The notes beneath the pieces were generated by a model. The model was given only the letters and a program-made list of their open reading frames with translations, made no database searches and was not told where the DNA came from. From G965204755 sp965243415 (GTDB lineage Bacteria; Acidobacteriota; Vicinamibacteria; Marinacidobacterales; Marinacidobacteraceae), in contig OZ251549.1 of the NCBI GenBank assembly GCA_965243415.1, positions 3,286,001-3,350,000 on the forward strand: a stretch of 64,000 bases of DNA, written 5' to 3'. The position numbers and the translations under genes are program-made. Shown in pieces: positions 25,730 through 34,859 of the stretch (position 1 is its first letter; each line of letters begins with the position of its first letter).

Positions 25730-28384
25730 CTACGGCCGCGCTCCCAGGTCTTCCACCGAGGCGCCGTTGAGGGCGTTCAGGAACAACTTGTAGGTGCCCC
25801 GGGGCTGCCCCCGGAACTGCGGGCGGAAGCCGAACAGGACCACCTCGCCGGCCCCGACGGGCGCCCGGGCCATGGCGATCTTGCCGCCGATGGCGTTCTC
25901 CTCGCCGAGCGCCCAGCCGCTCATGAGCAGGTCGTCCTCGGCGTAGCGCGCCACCGTCTCCACATTCGCCGGGGGCGGCGGGGCGGTCGTCTCTTCCCCG
26001 CCCTCGCGCCGGCGGGGCAGGCTCACCAACTCGAACGCCCGGCTGCGGACGAACTGGACCGCCACCTCGTCCCGCATCCCGAAGGCCAGCGGATGGGAAG
26101 TGTCCACCCGGGCCCGGATGAGCGAACCGGGGATGAAGAACCGCTCCGGCGGCAGGCCGGCGGTGGCGTTCCGCAGCGGCAGCCCGAACTGGGAGATCAC
26201 GAAGTCGCTGGCCTGGTCGAGGGCGACGAGCGTCCCGCCCTCCTCCACGAACCGGGAGAGCGCCAGCGCCCCCTCCAGCCCGATCCCGCCGGTGAACTCT
26301 TCCGGCATGGTGCCGGCGGCGTGGCCGTTCAGGATCGCCTCCGGGGACTGGTGGGGCAGCACGATCACCTCGAAACGCGACAGGTCGCCGCTGCGCACCT
26401 CGTCGTCGAGCAGGTTCTCGAGTTCGTACTCGTAGGTCTCGAGCAGCCAGCGGGTCCAGCCCTCGTCCATGCTGGCGACATAGGACTTGTAGAGACCCAC
26501 CCGCACCGGCCGGAGCGACAGCAGCGCGACGCCGGGCGCCGTGTCCAGCCCGCTCAGGTCGAGCCCCAACTCGGAGGCGAGGCCTTCCGCCGCCGCTTCC
26601 GACGGGCCGGAGCGCCGCACCACCAGGGTCCCGGCCGGGAACTCGACGCCGCCGGCCGAGAACGCCTCCGCCGCCCAGGCCACCTCGGCGCCGGCGGCGA
26701 GCAGCCGGTTCTGCGCCACCACCGCCGCGTTCGGGCGGTGCGAGATCGCGTAGCCGAAACCGGCCCCGCCGGAGACTTCGCCGGGGGGCGCCGTCACCGG
26801 CCCGGCGACCGGCGCCGAAGCGACTCCGGGCAGCGCCTCCACCCGGTCCACCCGGATCCCCATCTGCATCGGGAGCGTCCAGCCGGCGAGGTCGTACGGC
26901 GGATCCGGGGCGCCGTCCGGGGTCCGGCGGCGGTCGGGGTAGTCCTGCGCTTCGAGCAGGTCCTCGGCGTAGGCGCGGAAGGGCTGCGAACCGGGGATCA
27001 GCCAGGTCCCGGCCTCGTAGGACTCCCCGCCCGCCGAAAAGGCCGCCTCGGCGCGCTCGATCTCGATTCCCCCGTCGAGCAGGACATTCACCAGGGCGGC
27101 GGCCTCTCCCGGATCCCACTGCTCCGCCGGGACGATCCAGCCGCCCTCGTCGCGCCCGATCGCGTCCCGGCCCATCTTCCAGATGTCGAAGAGCCACTTC
27201 TCGCGGAGGCGGGCGGCGGTGTCGAGCACCGCGAGGGACGCGGTCAGGGTGTATCGGATCGGATCGCTGAAGGGGCTCTCGCCGCCGGGCCAGGGATAGG
27301 GATAGAAGACATCGGTGCCCGTCGTGGGGGCCGCCTGCCCCCGGCGCGGGTTCCCGACGAACTCGGGCCGCTCCTCGGGGTCGTAGTGGCGCGGGCTCGC
27401 CGAGGCGTGGGAAGTCTCGGTGAGCAGGCCGATCATGTTGTGGAAGTACGGCACGGTGCGCATCCCGCCGTTCCACCACATGGAATAGATCATGTCGGAG
27501 ACCGCGCCGGGCATCTCCTTCATGGCGAAGCGGCTCGCCATCGCCGCGCCGAACAGGTTCACCCCGGTGGTGACGCCCGGGTGGATCCGGGGATTCACCG
27601 GGTCGGCGAAGGGCGGGATGAAGATCCGCGCCCAGGCCGGGCCGGTCTGGTGATGGTTGTACACCACCTGCGGGAACCACTCGCGGTAGAGGATCCGGCT
27701 GACCGCGGCGGTCTCCGGCATGTTGTTCATGAACCAGTCGCGGTTGTTGTCGTGCCCCACATAGTGGTGGTACAGCTCGGGCGGACGGGTCGTCTCGAAC
27801 GGCGTCCCCAGGTTCTGCCGGTACCAGGAGGCCACGATGTCGAGCCCGTCGGGGTTCATGCAGGGCATCAGGATGAGGATCGTCTCCTCGCGGATGCGGC
27901 GCATCTCCGCCGACTCCTCGGTGGCCACCCGGTGCGCCAGCAGCGGCGCCATCTGCGGCGGGGCGACCTCGGTGGCGTGGAGTCCGGCGTCGATCCAGAC
28001 GATCGCCTTCCCCTCCCGGGCCCGGCGGACGGCTTCCTCCTCGGGGATCCGCGCCCGGGCCAGCAACTCGCTGTTCTCCCGCAGGTCGTCGAGCGCGGCG
28101 ATGTTCTCCGCCGAGGAGATGAAGAGGACGAACAGGGGGCGTCCCAGCACGCTCTCGCCGATCGTCCGCAGCTCGACGCGGTCGCTCGACTCCGCCAGCC
28201 GGGTGTAGTACTCGGTCAACGGCTCCCACATCGCCAACTCGTAGTCGGCGCCCGGCTCGAAACCGAGGACCTCGGCGGGCGCGGGCGGCTGGGCCGCGGC
28301 CGGCAGCGCGGCGAGGGCCGGCGCGGCGAGGGCGAGGATCAGCAAGGGCGCTCCGGGGCGGAGCGGACGCGGGATTCGGGACAA
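25730..28384 (-). CDS. Exported M14-type zinc carboxypeptidase with glutamine-amidotransferase-like tail
   Basis: 884 residues from TTG at 28384, chosen because GGAGG lies 6 bases before it and a signal peptide (GAPLLILALAAPALAALPAA) follows directly. The M14 domain (about residues 40-350) shows the zinc motif DAGLHATEVAP and later YNHHQTGP, with LTETSHAS as a candidate for the catalytic Glu region. Linker domains lead to a C-terminal class I glutamine-amidotransferase-like fold (RVGLYKSYVASMDEGW to VEEGGTLVALDQ) without an evident Cys nucleophile. Such periplasmic peptidases remove C-terminal residues from peptides. It lies downstream of ilvC on the same strand. Confidence 0.87.
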   Translation of the reverse strand: MSRIPRPLRPGAPLLILALAAPALAALPAAAQPPAPAEVLGFEPGADYELAMWEPLTEYYTRLAESSDRVELRTIGESVLGRPLFVLFISSAENIAALDDLRENSELLARARIPEEEAVRRAREGKAIVWIDAGLHATEVAPPQMAPLLAHRVATEESAEMRRIREETILILMPCMNPDGLDIVASWYRQNLGTPFETTRPPELYHHYVGHDNNRDWFMNNMPETAAVSRILYREWFPQVVYNHHQTGPAWARIFIPPFADPVNPRIHPGVTTGVNLFGAAMASRFAMKEMPGAVSDMIYSMWWNGGMRTVPYFHNMIGLLTETSHASASPRHYDPEERPEFVGNPRRGQAAPTTGTDVFYPYPWPGGESPFSDPIRYTLTASLAVLDTAARLREKWLFDIWKMGRDAIGRDEGGWIVPAEQWDPGEAAALVNVLLDGGIEIERAEAAFSAGGESYEAGTWLIPGSQPFRAYAEDLLEAQDYPDRRRTPDGAPDPPYDLAGWTLPMQMGIRVDRVEALPGVASAPVAGPVTAPPGEVSGGAGFGYAISHRPNAAVVAQNRLLAAGAEVAWAAEAFSAGGVEFPAGTLVVRRSGPSEAAAEGLASELGLDLSGLDTAPGVALLSLRPVRVGLYKSYVASMDEGWTRWLLETYEYELENLLDDEVRSGDLSRFEVIVLPHQSPEAILNGHAAGTMPEEFTGGIGLEGALALSRFVEEGGTLVALDQASDFVISQFGLPLRNATAGLPPERFFIPGSLIRARVDTSHPLAFGMRDEVAVQFVRSRAFELVSLPRRREGGEETTAPPPPANVETVARYAEDDLLMSGWALGEENAIGGKIAMARAPVGAGEVVLFGFRPQFRGQPRGTYKLFLNALNGASVEDLGARP

Positions 28385-28473
28385 GGGGAACCTCCGGCGG
28401 CGGTGGCCCCCGGCGGCGACCGCCGGGAGGGGGAAAGGCGTGGAGACGCGGGGCGGCGGGGGTGGCGGGGCGG

Positions 28474-29487
28474 TCAGGTGGACTCCTTGAGATCGACCGC
28501 GTCCAGGAACGGCATCATCTTCCGCAATTCGGCGCCGACCTGCTCGATCGGGTGGGCCTGCTCCTTCCGCCGCTGTTCCATGAACCAGCGGCGCCCGGTG
28601 CGGTCCTCTTCGATCCACTTCTGCGCGTAGGCGCCGCTCCGCACCTCGGCCAGGATGCGTTTCATGGCGGCCCGGGTCTCGTCGGTGACGATCTGCGGCC
28701 CGCCGGTGTAGTCGCCGTGTTCGGCGGTGTCCGACACCGAGTAGCGCATGTAGTTCAGGCCGCCCCGGTAGAAGAGGTCCACGATGAGTTTCAGTTCGTG
28801 GAGGCACTCGAAGTAGGCGATCTCCGGCTGGTAGCCGGCCTCGACCAGGGTGTCGAACCCGGCCTTCACCAGTTCGCTCACGCCGCCGCAGAGGACGCTC
28901 TGTTCGCCGAAGAGGTCCGTTTCGGTCTCCTCGGCGAAAGTGGTCTCGATCACCCCGGCGCGGGTCAGGCCGACGCCGCGGGCATAGGAGAGCGCCAGCG
29001 CCAGCGCCCCCCCGGAGGCGTCCTGCTCCACCGCGACCAGGGCCGGGGTGCCGCCGCCCTCCAGGAACAGTTCCCGGACCCGGTGGCCGGGCGCCTTGGG
29101 CGCGATGAGGGACACATCCACCTCCGCCGGCGGCCGGATGCTCCCGAAGCGGATGTTGAAGCCGTGGGCGAACATCAGGGTCTTCCCGGCGCCGAGGTGC
29201 GGCGCGATCTGCTCCTCGTAGATCCCCGCCTGGGCGGTGTCCGGGGTCAGCAGCGACAGGACCTCGCCCCAGGCGGCCGCCTCGCCCCCGGCGAGGACGG
29301 TGAGCCCCTCCGCCTCCGCCCGCGTCCGGGAGCGGCTCCCCGGGTGGAGGGCGATCCGGACCTCCACACCGCTGTCCCGGAGGTTCAGCGCGTGGGCGTG
29401 GCCCTGCGAGCCGTAGCCGAAGACCGCCACCCGCTTCCCCCGGATCAGGGAGAGGTCCGCCGAGTCGTCGTAGTAGATGTTCGCCAT
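28474..29487 (-). CDS. ilvC: Ketol-acid reductoisomerase
   Basis: 337 residues, class I length. The NADPH-binding motif is VAVFGYGSQGHAHALNL, followed by the KARI domain with DVSLIAPKAPGHRVRELF and the Mg-binding Glu/Asp cluster in EETETDLFGEQSVLCGG. It converts acetolactate and acetohydroxybutyrate into dihydroxy acids in valine, leucine and isoleucine synthesis. It follows ilvB and ilvN on the same strand; a TATAGT box overlapping the ilvN stop may give it its own promoter with a 60-base leader. Confidence 0.97.
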   Translation of the reverse strand: MANIYYDDSADLSLIRGKRVAVFGYGSQGHAHALNLRDSGVEVRIALHPGSRSRTRAEAEGLTVLAGGEAAAWGEVLSLLTPDTAQAGIYEEQIAPHLGAGKTLMFAHGFNIRFGSIRPPAEVDVSLIAPKAPGHRVRELFLEGGGTPALVAVEQDASGGALALALSYARGVGLTRAGVIETTFAEETETDLFGEQSVLCGGVSELVKAGFDTLVEAGYQPEIAYFECLHELKLIVDLFYRGGLNYMRYSVSDTAEHGDYTGGPQIVTDETRAAMKRILAEVRSGAYAQKWIEEDRTGRRWFMEQRRKEQAHPIEQVGAELRKMMPFLDAVDLKEST

Positions 29488-29550
29488 GGGAGTTGCCGTC
29501 CTCGCGGTCGGGGGCCCGGCGCCGCGGGGCTCCCGGACCCTCGGGGAAAA

Positions 29551-29556
29551 ACTATA
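29551..29556 (-). promoter_or_regulatory. -10-like box TATAGT upstream of ilvC
   Basis: TATAGT on the minus strand followed by a short T-run, overlapping the ilvN stop codon, 63 bases before the ilvC ATG. No convincing -35 is present. Confidence 0.4.
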
Positions 29557-30163
29557 CGGAACCGCTGCCGGGCCCCGGTTCGTCGTCCGATTTCACGGCG
29601 GCGGTCGGTTGCGGGATCGCCCGGGCCGAGGGATCGGCCATCACGCTCTCGGCGCCCCGGGCCATCCCCACCAGCCCGGTGCGGACCTGTTCCAGGATGC
29701 CGTAGGGGCGGAGCACCTCCGCGAGACCCTCGATCTTCTCCGGGGAGGAGGAGGCCTCGACCACGACCGACTGCGGCGCCACATCCACCACCCGCGCCCC
29801 GGTGGCGGTGGCCAACTGGATCACCTCGGTACGCTCCCCGGCGTTCACGGACACCTTGAACATCGCCAATTCCTTGCGAATGGCGGCGGCCCCGGTGATG
29901 TCGTCGGCGCGGAGCACATTCACCAGCCGGTACAACTGCACCGCGAGCCGCTTCGCGCCGGTGGGGTCGGTGCGGACCACGATGGTCATCCGGGAGACCC
30001 CGGGGGCCTTGGCCCGACCCACCGAGAGCGACTCGATGTTGAACCCGCGCCGGCGGAACAGGGAGGTGATGCGGTTCAGGACCCCGGGGCGGTCCTCGAC
30101 CCACACCGCGAACACCCGGGGCCGGACGCCGCCGCCGCTCACCGGGTCCTCACCACTCGACAT
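29552..30163 (-). CDS. ilvN: Acetolactate synthase small (regulatory) subunit
   Basis: 203 residues with an N-terminal ACT domain (FAVWVEDRPGVLNRITSLFR, then RRGFNIESLSVG) and the conserved C-terminal domain (TGARVVDVAPQSVVVE, then EVLRPYGILEQVRTG). It binds the catalytic subunit IlvB and confers valine feedback inhibition. The ATG at 30163 overlaps ilvB by 14 bases; a GTG at 30142 with GAGG before it would avoid the overlap and is a real alternative. The C-terminal 25 residues extend beyond the usual end. Confidence 0.95.
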   Translation of the reverse strand: MSSGEDPVSGGGVRPRVFAVWVEDRPGVLNRITSLFRRRGFNIESLSVGRAKAPGVSRMTIVVRTDPTGAKRLAVQLYRLVNVLRADDITGAAAIRKELAMFKVSVNAGERTEVIQLATATGARVVDVAPQSVVVEASSSPEKIEGLAEVLRPYGILEQVRTGLVGMARGAESVMADPSARAIPQPTAAVKSDDEPGPGSGSV

Positions 30164-31892
30164 CCTTCGCCCCCTCGCCGGAAGGGGCGCCGGCGAGCGC
30201 CGGCTCCGGACGGCGGATCATGTCCTGCAGTTCGGCCCCGGTCGGCACCATCGGATAGACGGTGTCCTCCCGCTCCACCCGGAAGTCGAGGACCACCGCC
30301 CGGTCTTCCGCGCGCGCCCGCTCCACCGCCTCCTCGACCTCGCCCCGGCGGCTGACGGTCTCCCCGCCGAGTCCGAAAGACCGGGCCAGTGCGGCGAAGT
30401 CCGGGCTCAGGAGCGGCGTCCCGGCGTAGCGACGGTCGTAGAAGAACTCCTGCCACTGCCGCACCATGCCCAGGTAACCGTTGTTGATGATGGCGATGTT
30501 CAGTTTCAGGCGCTCCTGGGCCACGGTGGCCAGTTCGCACATGGTCATCTGGAACCCGCCGTCGCCGGCGATCACCCAGACCTCCTCGTCGGGGCGGGCC
30601 ACCTTCGCCCCCACCGCCGCCGGGAGCGCGAAGCCCATGGTGCCGAGTCCGCCGGAAGTGACCAGCGAACGGGGTTCCTCGTGGCGCCAGTACTGCGCCG
30701 CCCACATCTGGTGCTGCCCCACATCGGTGGCCAGGATCGCCTTGCCGCCGGTCAGCCGCCAGATGTCGTGGATCACATGGGCGGCGCAGAGGCGGCCGGT
30801 GTCGGGGAGGTTCTGGATGTCCCGCACCGCCGCGTCCCCCTTCATCCGGGAGATCGCCTCCAGCCACTTCTCCCGGCGTCTCGGCCGGACCGAGGGCAGC
30901 AGCGCGCCCAGGACCGAGGCCAGGTCGCCGGCGAGGGCGGCCTCCACCCGGACATTCTTGTCGAACTCGGCGGGGTCGATGTCGATGTGGATCTTCCGGG
31001 CGTTCGGGGCGTACTTCTGGAGTTTGCCGGTGACCCGGTCGTCGAAGCGCATCCCCAGGGCGAGCAGCAGGTCCGCTTCCTGGATGGCGCGGTTGACCCA
31101 GGACTCGCCGTGCATCCCCATCATGCCCATGTTCAGCGGGTGCCGCGCCGGGACCGCCCCGAGGCCGAGCAGGGTCAGCGCGATGGGGATCCCGGCGCGC
31201 TCGGCGAGTTCCCGCACTTCGGCCGTCGCCCCCGAGAGGAGGATGCCGTGTCCGGCGAGGATGACCGGGCGCTTCGCCTGGTTGATCATGGCGGCGGCGC
31301 GGCGGTAGTCGGAGGGGCGCGGGTTCGGCTCCGGCGAGTAGCCCGGCAGTTCGATGTCCGCCGGATCCCACTCGCCGTCCGTTTCCGCCTGCTGGGCGTC
31401 CTTGGTGATGTCCACCAGCACCGGGCCGGGGCGGCCGGAGCGGGCCACGTACAGGGCCTCGTGGATCGCCGGGGCGATCTGCCCGACCTCGGTCACCAGG
31501 TAGTTGTGCTTGGTGATCGGGAGGGTGACGCCGGTGATGTCGGTCTCCTGGAAGGCGTCGGTGCCGATCAGCCGGCTGCCCACCTGGCCGGTGAGGCAGA
31601 GGATCGGCGAGGAATCGAGCATCGCGGTGGCGATCCCGGTCACCATGTTCGTGGCGCCGGGGCCGGAAGTGGCCACCGCCACCCCGACGCCGCCCCCGGC
31701 GCGGGCGAAGCCGTCGGCCATGTGGGTGGCGCCCTGCTCGTGGCGCACCAGGATGTGCCGGATGGGGAAGTCCAGCATCGCGTCGTAGGCGGGGAGGATG
31801 GCCCCGCCGGGGTACCCGAAGACGGTGTGGATCCCTTCGCGCAGCAGGGTCTCCCAGATCAGGTGGGCGCCGGTGCGCCGCGGCGCGGTCAT
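30150..31892 (-). CDS. ilvB: Acetolactate synthase large (catalytic) subunit
   Basis: 580 residues with the three ThDP-enzyme domains. The catalytic Glu is in RHEQGATHMADGFA, the central FAD-associated domain contains GMMGMHGESWVN and the ThDP/Mg motif is GDGGFQMTMCELATV followed by NNGYLGMVRQWQ. It condenses pyruvate with pyruvate or 2-oxobutyrate, the first common step of branched-chain amino-acid synthesis. The start ATG at 31892 is preceded by GGAACGAG. It is first of the ilvB-ilvN-ilvC set and 61 bases downstream of the HIT gene. Confidence 0.97.
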   Translation of the reverse strand: MTAPRRTGAHLIWETLLREGIHTVFGYPGGAILPAYDAMLDFPIRHILVRHEQGATHMADGFARAGGGVGVAVATSGPGATNMVTGIATAMLDSSPILCLTGQVGSRLIGTDAFQETDITGVTLPITKHNYLVTEVGQIAPAIHEALYVARSGRPGPVLVDITKDAQQAETDGEWDPADIELPGYSPEPNPRPSDYRRAAAMINQAKRPVILAGHGILLSGATAEVRELAERAGIPIALTLLGLGAVPARHPLNMGMMGMHGESWVNRAIQEADLLLALGMRFDDRVTGKLQKYAPNARKIHIDIDPAEFDKNVRVEAALAGDLASVLGALLPSVRPRRREKWLEAISRMKGDAAVRDIQNLPDTGRLCAAHVIHDIWRLTGGKAILATDVGQHQMWAAQYWRHEEPRSLVTSGGLGTMGFALPAAVGAKVARPDEEVWVIAGDGGFQMTMCELATVAQERLKLNIAIINNGYLGMVRQWQEFFYDRRYAGTPLLSPDFAALARSFGLGGETVSRRGEVEEAVERARAEDRAVVLDFRVEREDTVYPMVPTGAELQDMIRRPEPALAGAPSGEGAKDVEW

Positions 31893-31953
31893 GACTCGTT
31901 CCGCAGTGTCCGCAGCGGTTTCGGAACCCGACCCGGCGTCCGGGGTGACCGGG

Positions 31954-32409
31954 TCAGGAACCCTCCGCGGCGGGGTCGGCGGCGAGCGCCTCGGCCAGGG
32001 CCGCCGCGGTCTCGGCGCCCTCCCGCTCGCCGAGCGAACCCGGTTTCCACACGGTCTCCAGCCCGGCCCCGGGGGCGTTCCCCGGACGGAGACGCGGGAT
32101 GAGATGGAAGTGGAGATGGGGGACGGCCTGCCCGGCCGGCGCGCCGTTGTTGAGCAGCACATTCAGGTGCGGGGTCCCGGTCACGGCGGCCAGCGCGCGG
32201 CCCAGCCGGGGCAGCACCCGCCCGATCGCCGCCGCGGACTCGTCCGAGAGTTCGCCGAGCGTCGCCGGCGCCTCCTTCGGGATCACCAGCAGGTGGCCGC
32301 GGCTCTGGGGGGCGATGTCGAGGAACGCGAGCACGCGGTCGTCTTCGTACACCCGGTGACAGGGGATCTCCCCCCGGAGGATGCGGTCGAAGACGGTCCC
32401 GGCGGCCAC
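31954..32409 (-). CDS. HIT-family nucleotide-binding hydrolase
   Basis: 151 residues with the histidine triad PHLHFHLIPR and the N-terminal CHRVYEDDRVLAFLDIAPQS segment typical of HIT proteins that hydrolyse nucleoside phosphoramidates or dinucleotides. Zinc-binding Cys residues are largely absent. Start is GTG at 32409; a TAGGGT box lies 9 bases upstream, so the transcript may be nearly leaderless. It precedes ilvB on the same strand without an obvious functional link. Confidence 0.9.
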   Translation of the reverse strand: MAAGTVFDRILRGEIPCHRVYEDDRVLAFLDIAPQSRGHLLVIPKEAPATLGELSDESAAAIGRVLPRLGRALAAVTGTPHLNVLLNNGAPAGQAVPHLHFHLIPRLRPGNAPGAGLETVWKPGSLGEREGAETAAALAEALAADPAAEGS

Positions 32410-32418
32410 GGCGCGGAA

Positions 32419-32424
32419 ACCCTA
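32419..32424 (-). promoter_or_regulatory. -10-like box TAGGGT before the HIT gene
   Basis: TAGGGT on the minus strand, 9 bases before the GTG at 32409; it is divergent to the MDR gene. Confidence 0.3.
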
Positions 32425-32778
32425 ACAGTCGCCGCCGCCCTTCCCCCGGACTCCGGCCGCGGTTCCCGGCCGCCGGCGGGGGCATCGCGGGGACCGGCCG
32501 GTACGGGTGCCCCGGGGGGGACGGGAACGCCCCCGGCAGTCCCCGGGGGGCGGCCCGACTGCCGCCGCCGAGCCGGCTGCCCGACCGCCGCCGAGTCCGT
32601 TCCTCCCGAGTTTCGGGCTCCCGACGGCGCGACCCGTCGGCGAGCCCGCCCTTCGCGATCGAGCGCCCCGCGCCCGGGAAGGCCCGCGGATCCCGGACCG
32701 GTTCCCTTCCCGATTCCGGCCCGGAGCGGCGCGGCCCCGGGGCGCGGCAGCCCCGGGTACCGGGAAGCGCCCCGCCGG
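32425..32778. other. Gene-free divergent intergenic region
   Basis: About 350 bases between divergent HIT and MDR genes. Composition is extremely GC-rich with short CCGG/GGCC-rich runs. No gene, RNA structure or repeat of note was found apart from the two flanking -10-like boxes. Confidence 0.5.
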
Positions 32779-32784
32779 TACACT
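32779..32784 (+). promoter_or_regulatory. -10-like box TACACT, 8 bases before the MDR gene GTG
   Basis: TACACT followed by CCGCCGCC and GTG at 32793; no Shine-Dalgarno. Fits the leaderless pattern. Confidence 0.45.
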
Positions 32785-32792
32785 CCGCCGCC

Positions 32793-33803
32793 GTGAAACG
32801 CTGGGTCTTCGACCGGTTCGGGGCCGAGAATCTCCGGTTCGAGGAAGCGCCGCCGCCGACCGCCGGCCCCGGCCAGGTGGTGGTCCGGCTCCGCGCCGCC
32901 TCGCTGAACTACCGCGACCTGCTGGTCCTGAAGGGCGCCTACAACCCGAGACTGCCCCTGCCCCAGGTGCCGGTGAGCGACGGCGCCGGAGAGGTCCTCG
33001 AGGTCGGGGACGGCGTCACCGAATTCGCCCCCGGGGACCGGGTCCTGACCCATCCGGTCGTCGGCTGGGAGGACGGGCCCTTCCGCCGGGAGTACTCCCG
33101 GGCCACGCTCGGGGGCCCGGGGCCGGGCCTGGGACAGGAGCTGGCGGCGCTGCCGGCGGCGGCTCTCTGCCCCGCTCCGGCGGGGTACTCCCACGAACAG
33201 GCGGCCACGCTCCCCATCGCCGGGCTCACCGCCTGGAGCGCACTCATCACCGAAGGGCCGATCCGGAAGGGGCAGACGGTCCTCACCCTCGGCGCCGGCG
33301 GCGTCTCGATCTTCGCCCTGCAGATCGCCCACGCGCTGGGGGCGCGGACGATCATCACTTCCTCCTCGCACGAGAAACTGGAGCGGGCCCGGGAACTCGG
33401 GGCCGACCACGGGATCCACCGTCTGGAGCGGGCCGACTGGGATCGGGCGGTCCTGGAAGTGACCGACGGCGAAGGCGCGGACCTGGTGGTCGAGAATGTC
33501 GGCGCCGGCACCCTGAGCCGGTCGCTTCGCGCCACCCGCGCCGGCGGCACGGTGGCCCTGCTGGGGGCCCTCTCCGGCCTCTCGGCGACCGTCGAACTGG
33601 CGCCGGCCATCATGCGGCGTCTCCGGATCGCCGGGGTCATGACCGACTGCCGGCGGGCGCTCCGGGACCTGACCGCCTTCCTGGAGGGTTCTTCCCTGCG
33701 CCCGGTGGTGGATCGTTCGTTCCCGCTCGCGGAACTCCCGGCGGCCCTCGAGTGGATGGAGAGCGGCCGCCACTTCGGCAAGATCGGCCTCACCATCCCG
33801 TGA
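32793..33803 (+). CDS. Zinc-independent MDR alcohol dehydrogenase/quinone reductase-like protein
   Basis: 336 residues of the medium-chain dehydrogenase/reductase fold. The N-terminal GroES-like domain (AASLNYRDLLVLKGAYN, VPVSDGAGEVLEVG) has no catalytic zinc Cys at the usual place, and the nucleotide domain has the motif LTLGAGGVSIFALQIA. The NYRDL segment is typical of zinc-independent NADPH:quinone or enoyl reductases. Start is GTG at 32793. The stop overlaps the GTG of rfbB (GTGA), so the two are coupled, though no shared pathway is evident. Confidence 0.87.
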   Translation: MKRWVFDRFGAENLRFEEAPPPTAGPGQVVVRLRAASLNYRDLLVLKGAYNPRLPLPQVPVSDGAGEVLEVGDGVTEFAPGDRVLTHPVVGWEDGPFRREYSRATLGGPGPGLGQELAALPAAALCPAPAGYSHEQAATLPIAGLTAWSALITEGPIRKGQTVLTLGAGGVSIFALQIAHALGARTIITSSSHEKLERARELGADHGIHRLERADWDRAVLEVTDGEGADLVVENVGAGTLSRSLRATRAGGTVALLGALSGLSATVELAPAIMRRLRIAGVMTDCRRALRDLTAFLEGSSLRPVVDRSFPLAELPAALEWMESGRHFGKIGLTIP

Positions 33804-34810
33804 CCGCCCCGCCCTCCGACCGGACCCCGCGGGGCCCGGTGTGCCTGGTCACCGGCGGCGCCGGGTTCATCGGCAGCCACTTCGTGGATCACCTGCTGCG
33901 GGCGGAGCCCGACTGGCAGGTCCTCACGGTGGACCGGCTCACCTACGCCGGCTCCCTCGACAACCTCGAAGCCGCCCTGGAGCACCCGCGGCACCGCTTC
34001 GTCCGGGCGGACATCTGCGACGCGGAGGCGATGGCCCCGCTGGTCGGGAGCGCCGACCTGCTGGTGAACTTCGCCGCGGAGACCCATGTGGACCGCGCCC
34101 TCACCGGCGGCGAGGTCTTCGCCCGCAGCGACACCGTCGGCGCGGCCGTCCTGCTGGAGGCGTTTCGCCGCTCCCGGCCGAGCCCGCAGCGGCGGCGGAG
34201 GTTCCTGCAGATTTCGACCGACGAGGTGTACGGGCCGCTCGCCCGGGGCCGGGCCGACGAGGAGGCCCCGCTCCGCCCGACGAACCCCTACGCCGCGAGC
34301 AAGGCCGGAGCGGACCTGCTGGCGCTGGCCTACCGGGCCACGCACGGACTGCCGGTCGTCATCAGCCGGGGCGCGAACACCTACGGCCCGCGCCAGCACG
34401 CCGAGAAGATGACCCCGACCTTCTTTTCCGCGGCGCTCGCCGGGGAGGCGCTCCCGGTGTACGGCGATGGCCGGCAGGTCCGCGACTGGATCTTCGTGGA
34501 GGACCACTGCCGGGCCCTCCATCGGGTGCTGGTCGCCGGCGAACCCGGGGCGATCTACAACATCGGCGCCGGGAACGAGATGCAGAACCGCCAGATGGCG
34601 GAACGCATCCTGGACCTCGCGGAGCGGAAGACCGGCCGCCGGGGACGGCTCGAACGGGTGGCCGACCGGCCCGGCCACGACCGGCGCTACGCGCTGGATT
34701 CCTCCCGGGTGCGGGCGCTCGGCTGGCGCCCCGAGGTCTCCCTCGACGAAGGGCTCGAGCGGACCTGCCGCTGGCTCCTCGAACGGCGCCCGGCGGCGGT
34801 CCCGGCCTGA
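33800..34810 (+). CDS. rfbB: dTDP-glucose 4,6-dehydratase
   Basis: 336-residue extended SDR enzyme. The NAD motif is CLVTGGAGFIGSHFVDHLL, the diagnostic RmlB/RfbB segment is LTYAGSLDNLEA, the active site contains STDEVYG and the YAASKAGAD Tyr-x-x-x-Lys pair, and SRGANTYGPRQHAEKMTP matches the substrate-binding loop. It converts dTDP-glucose to dTDP-4-keto-6-deoxyglucose for deoxysugar synthesis (O-antigen or glycan). No other rhamnose-pathway genes are adjacent. Start GTG at 33800 overlaps the upstream stop. Confidence 0.93.
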   Translation: MTAPPSDRTPRGPVCLVTGGAGFIGSHFVDHLLRAEPDWQVLTVDRLTYAGSLDNLEAALEHPRHRFVRADICDAEAMAPLVGSADLLVNFAAETHVDRALTGGEVFARSDTVGAAVLLEAFRRSRPSPQRRRRFLQISTDEVYGPLARGRADEEAPLRPTNPYAASKAGADLLALAYRATHGLPVVISRGANTYGPRQHAEKMTPTFFSAALAGEALPVYGDGRQVRDWIFVEDHCRALHRVLVAGEPGAIYNIGAGNEMQNRQMAERILDLAERKTGRRGRLERVADRPGHDRRYALDSSRVRALGWRPEVSLDEGLERTCRWLLERRPAAVPA

Positions 34811-34822
34811 TCGCCGGTCCCG

Positions 34823-34843
34823 CCCGGGGGCGGCGCCCCCGGG
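34823..34843. terminator. Hairpin between convergent rfbB and yhhQ
   Basis: A perfect 9-base stem CCCGGGGGC / GCCCCCGGG with a 3-base loop in the 49-base gap between two convergent genes. There is no T-tract. Confidence 0.45.
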
Positions 34844-34859
34844 AGTGCGCCGGCGCGGG

